From: CAJQGY01 sp964523375
GTDB taxonomy: Bacteria > Pseudomonadota > Gammaproteobacteria > Magnimaribacterales > D2472
Direction of reading: 5' to 3'
Assembly (NCBI GenBank): GCA_964523375.1
Contig: CAZFYG010000007.1
Coordinates: 1-64,000 of the forward strand
Length of the DNA stretch: 64,000 nt
Part shown: positions 42,722 through 51,292 of the stretch, one piece after another
Layout: each line of letters opens with the position of its first letter
How positions within the stretch are numbered: the first letter of the stretch is position 1
Notes under the pieces: model-generated
What the model was told of the DNA's origin: nothing
Databases searched by the model: none
The model's input: only the letters and a program-made list of their open reading frames with translations
Made by a program: the position numbers and the translations under genes

Positions 42722-43704
42722 CTTGAAATTTTTTGCTCAAATTTCTCATAAGCATCTATTATTTTTCTTACAAGAGGATGCCTTACAACATCATTTGATT
42801 GGAATTGAGTGACTCCTATCTCTTTCACTCCGTCCATTACTCCCATAACATGTTGAAGGCCTGATATTGAGTGTTTAGGAAGGTCGATCTGGGTCAGATC
42901 ACCATTGATAACTGCTTTTGAGCCAAATCCCATTCTTGTGAGAACCATCTTCATTTGGTCTTGTGTAGTGTTCTGGCTTTCATCCATAATAATAAAACTA
43001 TTATTTAAAGTTCTTCCTCTTAAATAAGCAAGTGGGGCAACTTCAATAATTTCTTTTTCAATTAGTTTGCTAACTCTTTCCATGCCAAGCATTTCATAAA
43101 GAGCGTCGTAAAGAGGTCGTAAATATGGGTCTACTTTTTGAGAAAGATCTCCAGGAAGAAAGCCCAGTTTTTCGCCAGCCTCAACCGCAGGCCTTATAAG
43201 AACTATTCTTTTAACTTTTTCGTTTAATAGAGCATCTACTGCGCAAGCTACTGCTAAAAAAGTCTTACCAGTTCCCGCCGGTCCAATGCCAAAAACAAGC
43301 TCTCTAGAATAGATTTTTTTTATATACTCTTGTTGATTCTTACCTCTTGCCTTAATTGTTTTTCTTGGTGTTCTAATTTCAATATTTGAAAAAGCGTTAA
43401 ATGATGTTTCTTGGCCAATGCTCAAATTTAGATGTGACTGAACACACAAATGAACTGATTCTTTGCTGAGCTCAATGCTTTTATTAGTTAGATTATATAA
43501 ATCTAAAACTGCATTTGATGCATGCTTAACATTTTTTGTTTTTCCTTGAATCTTTAGCTCGTCGCCTTTATGAAAAATTTTAACTTCAAAAGTTTTTTCA
43601 ACAAGCTTGAGATTCCCATTAAGCTCTCCAACAAATGCTGCTATTCTTGAGGCACTGGAGGGCTCTAGGGAAATATTTTTTAAAGAGTTTTGATTTTCTT
43701 GCAT
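42718..43704 (-). CDS. PhoH-like ATPase (YbeZ)
   Basis: A 328-residue P-loop protein that partners YbeY in RNA metabolism. An N-terminal KH-like domain (about 15-85) comes first, then Walker A GPAGTGKTFLAVA (near 133-145), the Walker B region SFIIMDESQNTT and the sensor KAVINGDLTQIDLP. The family's exact activity is not settled. It is downstream of miaB with 18 bases between, as in E. coli (ybeZ). Confidence 0.94.
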   Translation of the reverse strand: MQENQNSLKNISLEPSSASRIAAFVGELNGNLKLVEKTFEVKIFHKGDELKIQGKTKNVKHASNAVLDLYNLTNKSIELSKESVHLCVQSHLNLSIGQETSFNAFSNIEIRTPRKTIKARGKNQQEYIKKIYSRELVFGIGPAGTGKTFLAVACAVDALLNEKVKRIVLIRPAVEAGEKLGFLPGDLSQKVDPYLRPLYDALYEMLGMERVSKLIEKEIIEVAPLAYLRGRTLNNSFIIMDESQNTTQDQMKMVLTRMGFGSKAVINGDLTQIDLPKHSISGLQHVMGVMDGVKEIGVTQFQSNDVVRHPLVRKIIDAYEKFEQKISS

Positions 43705-43722
43705 TAATTATTAATTTTACAC

Positions 43723-45051
43723 TTAATTCTTATGTATTGAACCTAATAAAGAGTTTGCAAGTGCTTTTTCAATCTTTATGTCTATGAGATTACCTATAAG
43801 ATCAGAATTGGTGAAATCAAAATTAACCACTCTGTTACACTCTGTTCTGGCCTGAAGTTGGTCAGGACTTTTTTTAGCAATTCCAGTAACAAGACATCTT
43901 TCAATGCCTCCCTCCATTTGAATGCTATGTTCATGATGAAAGGAATTCAAAGTGGCTTGCAAGATACTTAGTCTTTCTTTTTTTTCATTTAAACTAACAG
44001 GATCATTAAGTTTTGTTGCGGGCGTCCCAGGCCTTGGTGAATATACAAAACTAAAAGATGAATCAAATTCTATTAGATTTACCAGCTCCATTGTAAGATC
44101 AAAATCTTTCTTTGTTTCTCCTGGAAAGCCAACGATAAAATCTGAAGAGACTCGCAAATCAGGCCTTGTTTTTTTAATCCTGGTTACAACATCAATAAAG
44201 TGTTCAGTTGTATAGTTCCTTTTCATTTTCTGAAGAATTGCATTAGATCCGGATTGGACTGGTAGATGAAGTTGGCTAACTAATTGTGGAACTGACTTAT
44301 ACACATCAATCAAATCGTCTGTCATATCAAGTGGGTGTGATGTTGTATATCGAATTCTTTTTACGCCGTCTATATGACTCGAAATTTCGATGAGGTCTGA
44401 TAGCCTTAACATTCTTCCATTCAAAGGCATCATATATGAGTTAACATTTTGCCCTATAAACGTTATCTCAGAAACGCCTTGCTCAACCAGCCTAGCAATC
44501 TCATCAAAAATTTGCTCTGGTTTTCTACTAACTTCATCGCCTCTAGTATACGGGACAACACAGAATGAGCAGTACTTTGAGCATCCCTCCATAATAGATA
44601 CAAAGCTTGAAGGGCCTGATGATGAAGGAGAGGGCAGAGAATCAAATTTTTCTTCAATTGGGAATGTTATGTCGATTGCTTTTATGCCGCTGTCTTTTTT
44701 AATGTCTAATAATTCTGGAACTTTATGAAGTGTCTGTGGGCCATATATTAAATCAACATAAGGAGCCCTTTTCATTATATTTTTGCCTTCCTGAGTAGCA
44801 ACACAGCCCCCGACGCCAATTTTTAGATTTGGGTTTTTTTCTTTAAGCTTACGAAGCCTTCCGAGATCTGAGTAAACTTTGGCCTCTGCCTTTTCCCTAA
44901 TAGAACATGTATTGAGTAGGACAATATCCGCATCTTCTGGGTTATCGGTAACCGTAACATTTTTTTTATCTTTTAAAATATCAACTGTCTTTTGAGAGTC
45001 ATATTCATTCATTTGACATCCGAAGGTTTTAATATAAAGTTTTGTTCCCAT
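43723..45051 (-). CDS. miaB: tRNA-2-methylthio-N6-dimethylallyladenosine synthase
   Basis: A radical-SAM methylthiotransferase for A37 of tRNAs. Order: UPF0004 domain with the auxiliary-cluster cysteines (C12 in TFGCQMNEYDSQ, C48 in LLNTCSIREKA, C82 in GVGGCVATQEG), radical-SAM cluster CSKYCSFCVVPYTRG (about 156-170), and a C-terminal TRAM domain (about 375-440). It has 442 residues, the usual length. It appears to be the first gene of the miaB-lnt operon and is divergent from the DUF1820 gene with 12 bases between. Confidence 0.97.
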   Translation of the reverse strand: MGTKLYIKTFGCQMNEYDSQKTVDILKDKKNVTVTDNPEDADIVLLNTCSIREKAEAKVYSDLGRLRKLKEKNPNLKIGVGGCVATQEGKNIMKRAPYVDLIYGPQTLHKVPELLDIKKDSGIKAIDITFPIEEKFDSLPSPSSSGPSSFVSIMEGCSKYCSFCVVPYTRGDEVSRKPEQIFDEIARLVEQGVSEITFIGQNVNSYMMPLNGRMLRLSDLIEISSHIDGVKRIRYTTSHPLDMTDDLIDVYKSVPQLVSQLHLPVQSGSNAILQKMKRNYTTEHFIDVVTRIKKTRPDLRVSSDFIVGFPGETKKDFDLTMELVNLIEFDSSFSFVYSPRPGTPATKLNDPVSLNEKKERLSILQATLNSFHHEHSIQMEGGIERCLVTGIAKKSPDQLQARTECNRVVNFDFTNSDLIGNLIDIKIEKALANSLLGSIHKN

Positions 45052-45063
45052 ATATTAAGTATT

Positions 45064-45384
45064 ATGAATATGAAAAGTGTTTACAAGATAATTTTTATTC
45101 AACTTGGTGAAATTTACGAAGTTTTTGCAAAACAAATTTATCAAAGTGATATGTACGGCTTTATCGAGGTTGAGGAGTATATATTTAATAAAGATAAACA
45201 GCTAGTAGTTGACCCTTCGTCTGAGAAACTAAAGAAAGAATTTGCTCAAGTTGAGAGAAGTTATATACCCATTAATGCCATTCTTAGAATAGATGAAGTT
45301 AGAGAAACTGGCGAAGCAAAAATAAAAAAAAATAAAGACAGGGTGAGCCCTTTCCCATTAAATATTCAACCTATTAATAAATAA
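45064..45384 (+). CDS. DUF1820 family protein
   Basis: A 106-residue protein of unknown function, conserved next to miaB in many gammaproteobacteria. I choose ATG 45064 (MNMKSVYKIIFIQLGE), because the family begins with this YKIIF strand and the 24 extra upstream codons overlap miaB. A TATATT hexamer ends 7 bases before the ATG, which again suggests a leaderless mRNA and supports the start. Typical motifs are QSDMYGFIEVEEYIF, VVDPSSEKLKKEF and RSYIPINAILRIDEV. It has no signal peptide or membrane helix. Confidence 0.85.
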   Translation: MNMKSVYKIIFIQLGEIYEVFAKQIYQSDMYGFIEVEEYIFNKDKQLVVDPSSEKLKKEFAQVERSYIPINAILRIDEVRETGEAKIKKNKDRVSPFPLNIQPINK

Positions 45385-45387
45385 TAT

Positions 45388-45939
45388 TTATTGATCGGGA
45401 AGAAACAAGTCTTTGTAAAATAAAAGCTCTCCAACAGAATCTTTAATATCTCCCATGGCCCTGTGAGACCCGTTTTTTGTATAGACCTGAGCCCCGTTCA
45501 TCCACCTTACTGCCGCTTCTTTAAATGAAGAAACATCTATGTGCCTATAGTTAAAATATTCTTCCAGCCTTGGCATGTATTTAATGAGAAACCTTCTATC
45601 ATGTGAAACAGTATTTCCACACATTGGGGATTGCTTATGCCCAACATATTTAGAAATAAATTCTAAAGTTTCAATTTCAGCCATTTGCATAGTTATATTG
45701 CTTTTCTTTACTTCTTCAATCAAGCCTGACGAGCCATGTTGATTTTGATTCCAATCATCCATGGCATCCAACAAAGAGACTGGTTGATTGATTATTAAAT
45801 TTGGCCCCTCAGCTATAATATTCAACTGAGAATCTGTAACCAAAGTTGCTATTTCAATAATTTTTTCCTTATTTGGATCAAGTCCTGTCATCTCCAGATC
45901 AATCCAAATTAAATTATCTCTTGATTGTAATGTTTTCAT
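45388..45939 (-). CDS. orn: Oligoribonuclease
   Basis: A DEDDh 3'-5' exonuclease that degrades the last di- and oligonucleotides of RNA decay and is essential in many gammaproteobacteria. Its 183 residues show D14 and E16 in WIDLEMTGLD, HDRRFLIKYMPRLE and HRAMGDIKDSVGEL. An AAAGG Shine-Dalgarno precedes the ATG. It is divergent from rsgA, as in E. coli. Confidence 0.97.
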   Translation of the reverse strand: MKTLQSRDNLIWIDLEMTGLDPNKEKIIEIATLVTDSQLNIIAEGPNLIINQPVSLLDAMDDWNQNQHGSSGLIEEVKKSNITMQMAEIETLEFISKYVGHKQSPMCGNTVSHDRRFLIKYMPRLEEYFNYRHIDVSSFKEAAVRWMNGAQVYTKNGSHRAMGDIKDSVGELLFYKDLFLPDQ

Positions 45940-45980
45940 GCCTTTTTAAATTGTCTCCTATGGTGTATTTTGTGCTTTAT

Positions 45981-46853
45981 ATGGAAAAAGTTCAAACGGG
46001 AATTGTAATCGAATTTTACTCTAACACTTGTTTGGTGAAAGTTGAAGAGGAGTTGATACCCTGCATTGCAATAAAAGATGTTGTGGTGGGAGATGTGGTG
46101 GAGATTGAAAGAATATCTGATAGTAAGGAGAAAAAAGCAAAGATTGTTACTCGAAAAAAAAGGAGCTCTTTATTGGCAAGAAATGCAAAGCAAAAAAATA
46201 AAGCTATTGCTGCCAATATTTCTCATATTGGTATTTTGGTAACCAATGAACCAAAAACATCATATGAGTTTATTGATAAATGGTTACTTTCATCAAATTT
46301 ATCTGGAATCGTTCCATTTATAATTGAAAATAAAATGGATTTAAATTCTTCTAATGAGTTTAAGGAGAAAATTAAATTATATTCTGATTTAGGGATAGAG
46401 GTTATAAGCATTTCGGCAAAGAAAAGGCTTAACTTGAATAAATTAATAACTTATCTGAATAATAAAAGTATCATTTTGGTTGGTAACTCTGGAGCAGGCA
46501 AATCAACACTGACCTCAGCCCTAACTAATAAAAATATTAAAACATCGGCTCTTTCAAATAACCAAGGAGTTCATACAACATCAATTTCTACTATGTATGA
46601 AATAAATAAAGTAACGCATATTATAGACTCACCTGGGGTGAGAGACCTGCCAATAAGTGGCTGGAAAAAAATAGATATTATTAAAGGCTTTTCTGAAATT
46701 TATGAATTGTCTAAAGGTTGTAAGTTTCGAAATTGTAAGCATCTTAAGGATAAAGGTTGTGCTGTAGTTAAAAATCTTAAAATACATAATATTAATACAA
46801 CACGATACAATAACTTTATTAAATTTAGAGATGAGGAACTCGGTGAAGGATAA
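45981..46853 (+). CDS. rsgA: Small-subunit biogenesis GTPase RsgA
   Basis: A circularly permuted GTPase for late 30S assembly, 290 residues from ATG 45981 (MEKVQTGIVIEFYS). The frame is open upstream, but the added residues overlap orn and have no family match. After an OB fold come G4 (ENKMD), G1 GNSGAGKSTL, G3 (IDSPGVRD) and a C-terminal zinc-binding knuckle (CKFRNCKHLKDKGCAV). TATTTT ends 9 bases before the ATG, with TTTTTA 17 bases further up. It overlaps ubiE by 23 bases. Confidence 0.95.
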   Translation: MEKVQTGIVIEFYSNTCLVKVEEELIPCIAIKDVVVGDVVEIERISDSKEKKAKIVTRKKRSSLLARNAKQKNKAIAANISHIGILVTNEPKTSYEFIDKWLLSSNLSGIVPFIIENKMDLNSSNEFKEKIKLYSDLGIEVISISAKKRLNLNKLITYLNNKSIILVGNSGAGKSTLTSALTNKNIKTSALSNNQGVHTTSISTMYEINKVTHIIDSPGVRDLPISGWKKIDIIKGFSEIYELSKGCKFRNCKHLKDKGCAVVKNLKIHNINTTRYNNFIKFRDEELGEG

Positions 46854-47583
46854 AACACATTTTGGCTTTAAAGAAGTTGATTCTAGTGAGAAACAAAGCC
46901 ACGTTAAGGGTGTATTCTCATCTGTGGCAGAAAATTATGATGTGATGAACGATGCAATGTCTATGGGCATGCATAGAGTCTGGAAAAAAATTCTTGTTGA
47001 GCTTTCGGGTATCAGTAATAGAGAAAAAGTTCTAGATATTGCGAGTGGCACTGGAGATATTGCTAAGCTAATCCTAAATGAATATCCAGAAACAGAAGTT
47101 TTCATGACAGATATAAATATGGAGATGCTAGGAGAGGGAAGAGATAGATCAATCAATGAAAGCTTTGGTAAGAATTGTCATTTCTGTCAATTAAATGGTG
47201 AGATCTTGCCGTTTGCTGATAAACAATTTGATGTTATTACAATTGGGTTTGGTTTGCGAAATTTTACTAACAAAGAGGCAGGCATTGCCGAAATGAGTCG
47301 CTGTTTAAAAGATGATGGTAGGCTTCTTATTTTAGAGTTTTCAAAACCAAAAAATAAAACATTCTCTAAAATATACGACTGGTACTCATTCAATATTCTC
47401 CCAAAGCTAGGATCTATTTTGGCCAATGACAGCGATAGTTACCAATATTTAGCTGAGTCTATAAGAATGCACCCAGATCAAGAATCTTTAAAAGATATGG
47501 TTCTTGAATCAGGGTTCAATAACTGTAAATTTTATAATCTATTCAATGGAATAGTTGCAATTCATGTCGCTAATAAAAATTAA
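46831..47583 (+). CDS. ubiE: Ubiquinone/menaquinone C-methyltransferase
   Basis: SAM-dependent C-methylation of the quinone ring. In 250 residues the conserved start (FSSVAENYDVMNDAMSMGMHR), the SAM loop VLDIASGTGDIA and the FGLRNF and RILEF-type (LLILEFSKP) motifs are seen. It overlaps rsgA by 23 bases and ubiJ by 29, so translation is likely coupled. It forms the core ubiE-ubiJ-ubiB cluster of ubiquinone synthesis. Confidence 0.96.
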   Translation: MRNSVKDKTHFGFKEVDSSEKQSHVKGVFSSVAENYDVMNDAMSMGMHRVWKKILVELSGISNREKVLDIASGTGDIAKLILNEYPETEVFMTDINMEMLGEGRDRSINESFGKNCHFCQLNGEILPFADKQFDVITIGFGLRNFTNKEAGIAEMSRCLKDDGRLLILEFSKPKNKTFSKIYDWYSFNILPKLGSILANDSDSYQYLAESIRMHPDQESLKDMVLESGFNNCKFYNLFNGIVAIHVANKN

Positions 47584-48073
47584 TATCAAAGAAATGATTT
47601 CAGAATTTTTAAAGGATCTGGAAGAGGCTTCACCTAATACAAGGCGGTCCTTTTATGAGATATATCCGCTATGCTTTAAAGTCAGTGTAAAAAATCATTT
47701 GCCTATTTATATTGAGTTAAACAAGGATGTCAGAAAAATAGCCTTCTCATCAAGAAAGAATTTAGATTTTGAAATTAATCCAGAGCTTAATGATCTTATT
47801 GATATCATCTTTAAAAAAAAGATAACCAAGCAAATTATTCTAGGTGATGTCGAGCTTGCAATGGTTTTTTTTAATCTTATTCAAAAGTCTAATGTAGATA
47901 TTATTTATTTAATTGATAAGTATTTTGGAAATAATGCTGCCTTTATTTCCTCTCAGCTGCACAAAGGAATATTGTCTAGAGATGATAATATAAAATCAAA
48001 AGCTGGAAAACTGCATAAACAATTTCGTGATCTACACATCAGAATTGACAGGTTGGAGGCAAGGGTCAACTAA
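47555..48073 (+). CDS. ubiJ: Ubiquinone biosynthesis accessory factor UbiJ
   Basis: A 172-residue SCP2-type lipid-binding protein that holds ubiquinone intermediates for the Ubi metabolon. The SCP2 strands (YPLCFKVSVKNHLPIYIELNKD, split around 36-57) and a helical tail (FRDLHIRIDRLEARVN) fit the family, whose sequences vary greatly. The in-frame ATG 47564 is an alternative start. The gene lies between ubiE and ubiB, its normal place. Confidence 0.85.
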   Translation: MQFMSLIKINIKEMISEFLKDLEEASPNTRRSFYEIYPLCFKVSVKNHLPIYIELNKDVRKIAFSSRKNLDFEINPELNDLIDIIFKKKITKQIILGDVELAMVFFNLIQKSNVDIIYLIDKYFGNNAAFISSQLHKGILSRDDNIKSKAGKLHKQFRDLHIRIDRLEARVN

Positions 48074-49557
48074 TGTTCAATATTTTTATTCTTATGTACG
48101 AGCTCGCAAGAATAGGAATTTTAGGGGCAAAAAATAATATTTTCTTCTCGCCCAATGGAGAGAAGGCAGTTAGTTATTTACAGTCGCTTGGGCCAATATT
48201 TATAAAGTTTGGGCAATTACTATCAACACGAACTGATATTCTTGATGAAGGGACTGCAAAAGATCTTCAAAGGCTGACTGATCAATGCAAGCCTTTTAAT
48301 ACTTTAAAACTTAAAAAAATTATTGAGAATGAGTTGGGTGACTCAGTAGAAAATATTTTTGAGCACTTTAATGATGAGCCTCTAGCTGCGGCATCTTTGG
48401 CGCAAGTCCATGAAGCAACGCTTAGAAATGGAGAATCTGTTGTAGTGAAAGTCCTCAGGCCTAATATTCATAGAGATGTTAAGCGAAACTTGAGAGTTCT
48501 CAGAGCTGTAGCAAAAATTGTTGATGCAACATATAAAGAAAGCAATAGGCTTAAACCTTTAGAGGTTGTTAAAAATTATGAATCAACCATTCTAAGAGAG
48601 CTTGATCTTCGTTTAGAGGCATCAAATACCAGTCGAACAAGAAAAAACTTCCTTGATTCAGATGAGCTCTATATTCCAGAAATATACTGGGAATTAACAA
48701 CATCCAACGTCATGGTTGTAGAAAAAATAGATGGGATTCCTTGCACAGATATAAAACAAATTGAAGATCACGGTATTGATAAAAAGTTGCTTGCCGAGAA
48801 TGGTGTGATGATTTTTTTAAACCAAGTTTTTAGAGATAACTTTTTTCATGCAGACATGCATCCTGGAAATATTTTTGTGGCAAAAGATAATCCTGAAAAT
48901 CCTGGCTATATAGCAATAGATTGTGCTATTTCAGGGTCTCTCTCTAATGAAGAAAGGTATATTCTTGCTAGAATGCTGCAAGCTGTTCTAAAGCAGAATT
49001 ATAAGTCTTTATCTCAACTATTTATTTCGTCTGGGTGGGTTGATATATCATCCAATCCAATAGATCTAGAAAATACTCTTAGGGCATGTTGTGAACCAAT
49101 TTTTGAAAAGCCATTATCAGAGATTGAGTTTGGAAAGTTGCTATTATATCTCTTTCAGAGCACTCGCCCATTTGGGCTCTCACTTCAGCCATCACTTGTT
49201 CTCTTGCAAAAGACACTTATTCATATTGAGGGGATGGGAAGGCAAATTTACCCTGAATTAGATTTTTGGGGCATTGCAGAGCCGTACTTAGATAATTGGC
49301 TTAAAAATCAACTTAATCCGCTTAAATTAAAAGATTTTATTTTAGACAATAAAGAGGATATCTTACACAAAGCATCAGAACTTCCTTCCATTGTTTACGA
49401 GACTCTTGATGATCTTAGAGGGTTTGCAAAGAACCAAAAATCCAATGAACTTAGGATTAAAAAAATGGAGCTCCAGCTTCAAAAAGAAAAATTCATGATA
49501 AGAGCCAGTGTAGTTGTTATAATAGCTATCATTGCTTTAGCAATGCTCACAAAATAA
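48073..49557 (+). CDS. ubiB: UbiB, atypical kinase-like ATPase for ubiquinone synthesis
   Basis: A 494-residue ABC1/ADCK-family protein. The KxGQ segment (FIKFGQLLSTRTDI, near 45-58), the Ala-rich loop AAASLAQVHEA, RELDLRLEASNT, and HADMHPGNIFV with the metal site YIAIDCAISGSL are the family hallmarks. One C-terminal membrane helix is at about 476-492. It overlaps ubiJ by one base and is 14 bases before tatA. Confidence 0.95.
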   Translation: MFNIFILMYELARIGILGAKNNIFFSPNGEKAVSYLQSLGPIFIKFGQLLSTRTDILDEGTAKDLQRLTDQCKPFNTLKLKKIIENELGDSVENIFEHFNDEPLAAASLAQVHEATLRNGESVVVKVLRPNIHRDVKRNLRVLRAVAKIVDATYKESNRLKPLEVVKNYESTILRELDLRLEASNTSRTRKNFLDSDELYIPEIYWELTTSNVMVVEKIDGIPCTDIKQIEDHGIDKKLLAENGVMIFLNQVFRDNFFHADMHPGNIFVAKDNPENPGYIAIDCAISGSLSNEERYILARMLQAVLKQNYKSLSQLFISSGWVDISSNPIDLENTLRACCEPIFEKPLSEIEFGKLLLYLFQSTRPFGLSLQPSLVLLQKTLIHIEGMGRQIYPELDFWGIAEPYLDNWLKNQLNPLKLKDFILDNKEDILHKASELPSIVYETLDDLRGFAKNQKSNELRIKKMELQLQKEKFMIRASVVVIIAIIALAMLTK

Positions 49558-49571
49558 TTTAGGAGAAATAT

Positions 49572-49727
49572 ATGGGATTCGGATGGCAAGAGCTAATAAT
49601 TATTCTTCTCATAGTTGGTCTAATTTTTGGTACTAAAAAATTGAAAAATATTGGGTCTGATCTTGGTGGAGCTGTTAAAGGCTTTAAAGATGGTGTTAAA
49701 GAAGACTCTAAAAAAGAAGAAGAATAG
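49572..49727 (+). CDS. tatA: Sec-independent translocase subunit TatA
   Basis: A 51-residue pore-forming subunit of twin-arginine export. Start ATG 49572, preceded by a strong AGGAG. Seen: an N-terminal helix (WQELIIILLIVGLIFGTKKL), an amphipathic helix (KNIGSDLGGAVKGFKDGVKE) and an acidic tail. It is shorter than E. coli TatA (89). It sits between ubiB and tatB, as is normal. The stop is TAG 49725-49727. Confidence 0.95.
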   Translation: MGFGWQELIIILLIVGLIFGTKKLKNIGSDLGGAVKGFKDGVKEDSKKEEE

Positions 49728-49730
49728 AAA

Positions 49731-49979
49731 TTGTTTCAAGTTGGTTTTTTAGAAATCTTACTAATACTAGTTGTTGGTCTTTTTATAGTTGGCCCAACGA
49801 GACTTCCAGATGTGGTGAAGTTCGTTGTTAAAGTTTACAAAAAAATTCAGCTTACTATTGCTAATTTTAAAACAGATCTTGAATCAGAAATCGGAACTGA
49901 TGAGATAAAAAAAGATGTATTCAATGAAATGAGAATGGAAGAACTGAATTTGTCAGGAACTTCTAAAAAAAATGAGTAA
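49731..49979 (+). CDS. tatB: Sec-independent translocase subunit TatB
   Basis: An 82-residue protein, starting at TTG 49731, 3 bases after tatA. The transmembrane helix ends in LILVVGLFIVGPTRLPDVVK (7-26), with the Gly-Pro hinge specific to TatB, then an amphipathic helix. It is much shorter than the E. coli protein (171), lacking the long C-terminal tail. It overlaps tatC by 8 bases. TatB recognises the twin-arginine signal with TatC. Confidence 0.93.
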   Translation: MFQVGFLEILLILVVGLFIVGPTRLPDVVKFVVKVYKKIQLTIANFKTDLESEIGTDEIKKDVFNEMRMEELNLSGTSKKNE

Positions 49980-50673
49980 AGACACGCTGACATCTCACCT
50001 TCTTGAGCTGCGAACCAGACTTTTAAGAGTAGTTGTTTTGATTGGCTTTGCTGTTTTAGTTGGAGCTCCATTCGCCTCTGATCTATTTAATTTTTTTGCA
50101 TCGCCTTTAATTGCATCCCTACCTGAAAATAGCTCAATGATAGCTACTCAAGTCACTTCCCCGTTTATGGCGCCCTTCAAACTGCTTATTTTTTCTGCAT
50201 TTTTAGTCTCTATGCCCTATTTTTTTTATGAGCTATGGTCGTTTATAGCGCCTGGTTTGTTTAAGAATGAGAGGTTGTTTATCGGGCCATTGATGCTGTC
50301 TACAGTAGTTTTATTTAGTACGGGGATGGCATTTGCATATTTTGTTGTTTGCCCAATAATTTTTAAATTTTTTGTTGGAATTGCTCCAGGCTCAGTTCTA
50401 ATAATGACAGATATTTCTCAATATATAGGTTTTGTAATGAAGCTTGTATTTGCTTTTGGTATTGCTTTTGAAATGCCAATAGCTACATTTCTTATTGTGA
50501 GATCAGGTGTTGTTAAGAAGTCTACTTTGGCAGCCTCAAGACCTTACTTAATCTTATTATTCTTTGTTATAGGTATGCTTTTAACCCCGCCAGATATATT
50601 TTCTCAGCTATTCCTGGCCATTCCAATGTGGATATTGTTTGAAGTGGGATTGCTTGTAAGCAAGGAAAAGTAG
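49972..50673 (+). CDS. tatC: Sec-independent translocase subunit TatC
   Basis: A 233-residue receptor of the Tat system with six membrane helices. The N-terminal SKDTLTSHLLELRTRLLR and the ELWSFIAPGLFKNERL loop are diagnostic, as is the late PYLILLFFVIGMLLTPPD. It completes the tatABC operon and is 2 bases from the convergent LOG gene. Confidence 0.97.
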   Translation: MSKDTLTSHLLELRTRLLRVVVLIGFAVLVGAPFASDLFNFFASPLIASLPENSSMIATQVTSPFMAPFKLLIFSAFLVSMPYFFYELWSFIAPGLFKNERLFIGPLMLSTVVLFSTGMAFAYFVVCPIIFKFFVGIAPGSVLIMTDISQYIGFVMKLVFAFGIAFEMPIATFLIVRSGVVKKSTLAASRPYLILLFFVIGMLLTPPDIFSQLFLAIPMWILFEVGLLVSKEK

Positions 50674-50674
50674 T

Positions 50675-51274
50675 CTAAAGCCCCAGTCTATTCGTCCAAT
50701 CTGTGTCTGCAGGCCTTGTGTTAGAAAGTATAGCTTCAACTAGCTCCTTGGGGGTATCAGCAATTATTAAATCATCAAAATTAGCTTTTGTTATAAAACC
50801 CTCATCAACCGCTTTTACCATCCAGGCTATTAAATGATCGTAATATCCAGCTGTATTTAGTATTCCTACAGGTTTATTAATAATGCCTAACTGATTGCTG
50901 GCCATCACCTCAAATAGTTCATCCATGGATCCAACGCCGCCAGGTAAAACTATGAATGCATCAGATCTATCCATAAAAACATCCTTTCTATCTAGAAGAG
51001 TTTCGGCCACAACAACTTCATCTATTCTTGGATTTACAAGCTCTAGTTCATATAATGAGCGGAGAGAAATGCCTAGGGCCTCTACGCCATTATCTATGGC
51101 TGTATCAGAGATAATTTTCATTAGGCCAACATTTCCCCCTCCGAATACGACATTAACTCCTTTTTTGGCTATCATCTCAGTAACGGACTTAGCCTCATCT
51201 GCATATAAAGGATTATTTCCTTCATGCGCTCCACAAAAAATTGAAATATGATTAATTTCCATTAAATTCTCCAA
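50675..51274 (-). CDS. LOG family protein
   Basis: A 199-residue Rossmann-like protein of the lysine-decarboxylase-like/LOG family (TIGR00730). GGGNVGLMKIISDTA and PGGVGSMDELFE (the family motif with Ser for Thr) are seen. Members cleave nucleoside monophosphates such as AMP or cytokinin monophosphates to base and ribose-5-phosphate. The start could be ATG 51274 or 51262. It follows the aldolase gene by 18 bases and is probably the last gene of the tkt-pgk-fba unit. Confidence 0.88.
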   Translation of the reverse strand: MENLMEINHISIFCGAHEGNNPLYADEAKSVTEMIAKKGVNVVFGGGNVGLMKIISDTAIDNGVEALGISLRSLYELELVNPRIDEVVVAETLLDRKDVFMDRSDAFIVLPGGVGSMDELFEVMASNQLGIINKPVGILNTAGYYDHLIAWMVKAVDEGFITKANFDDLIIADTPKELVEAILSNTRPADTDWTNRLGL

Positions 51275-51292
51275 AAATTAAGTTAAAATCCG

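Noticed and set aside
45873..45980. Longer RsgA start
   Set aside because: The upstream residues overlap orn, lack RsgA resemblance and precede a promoter; the MEKVQTG start fits the family.
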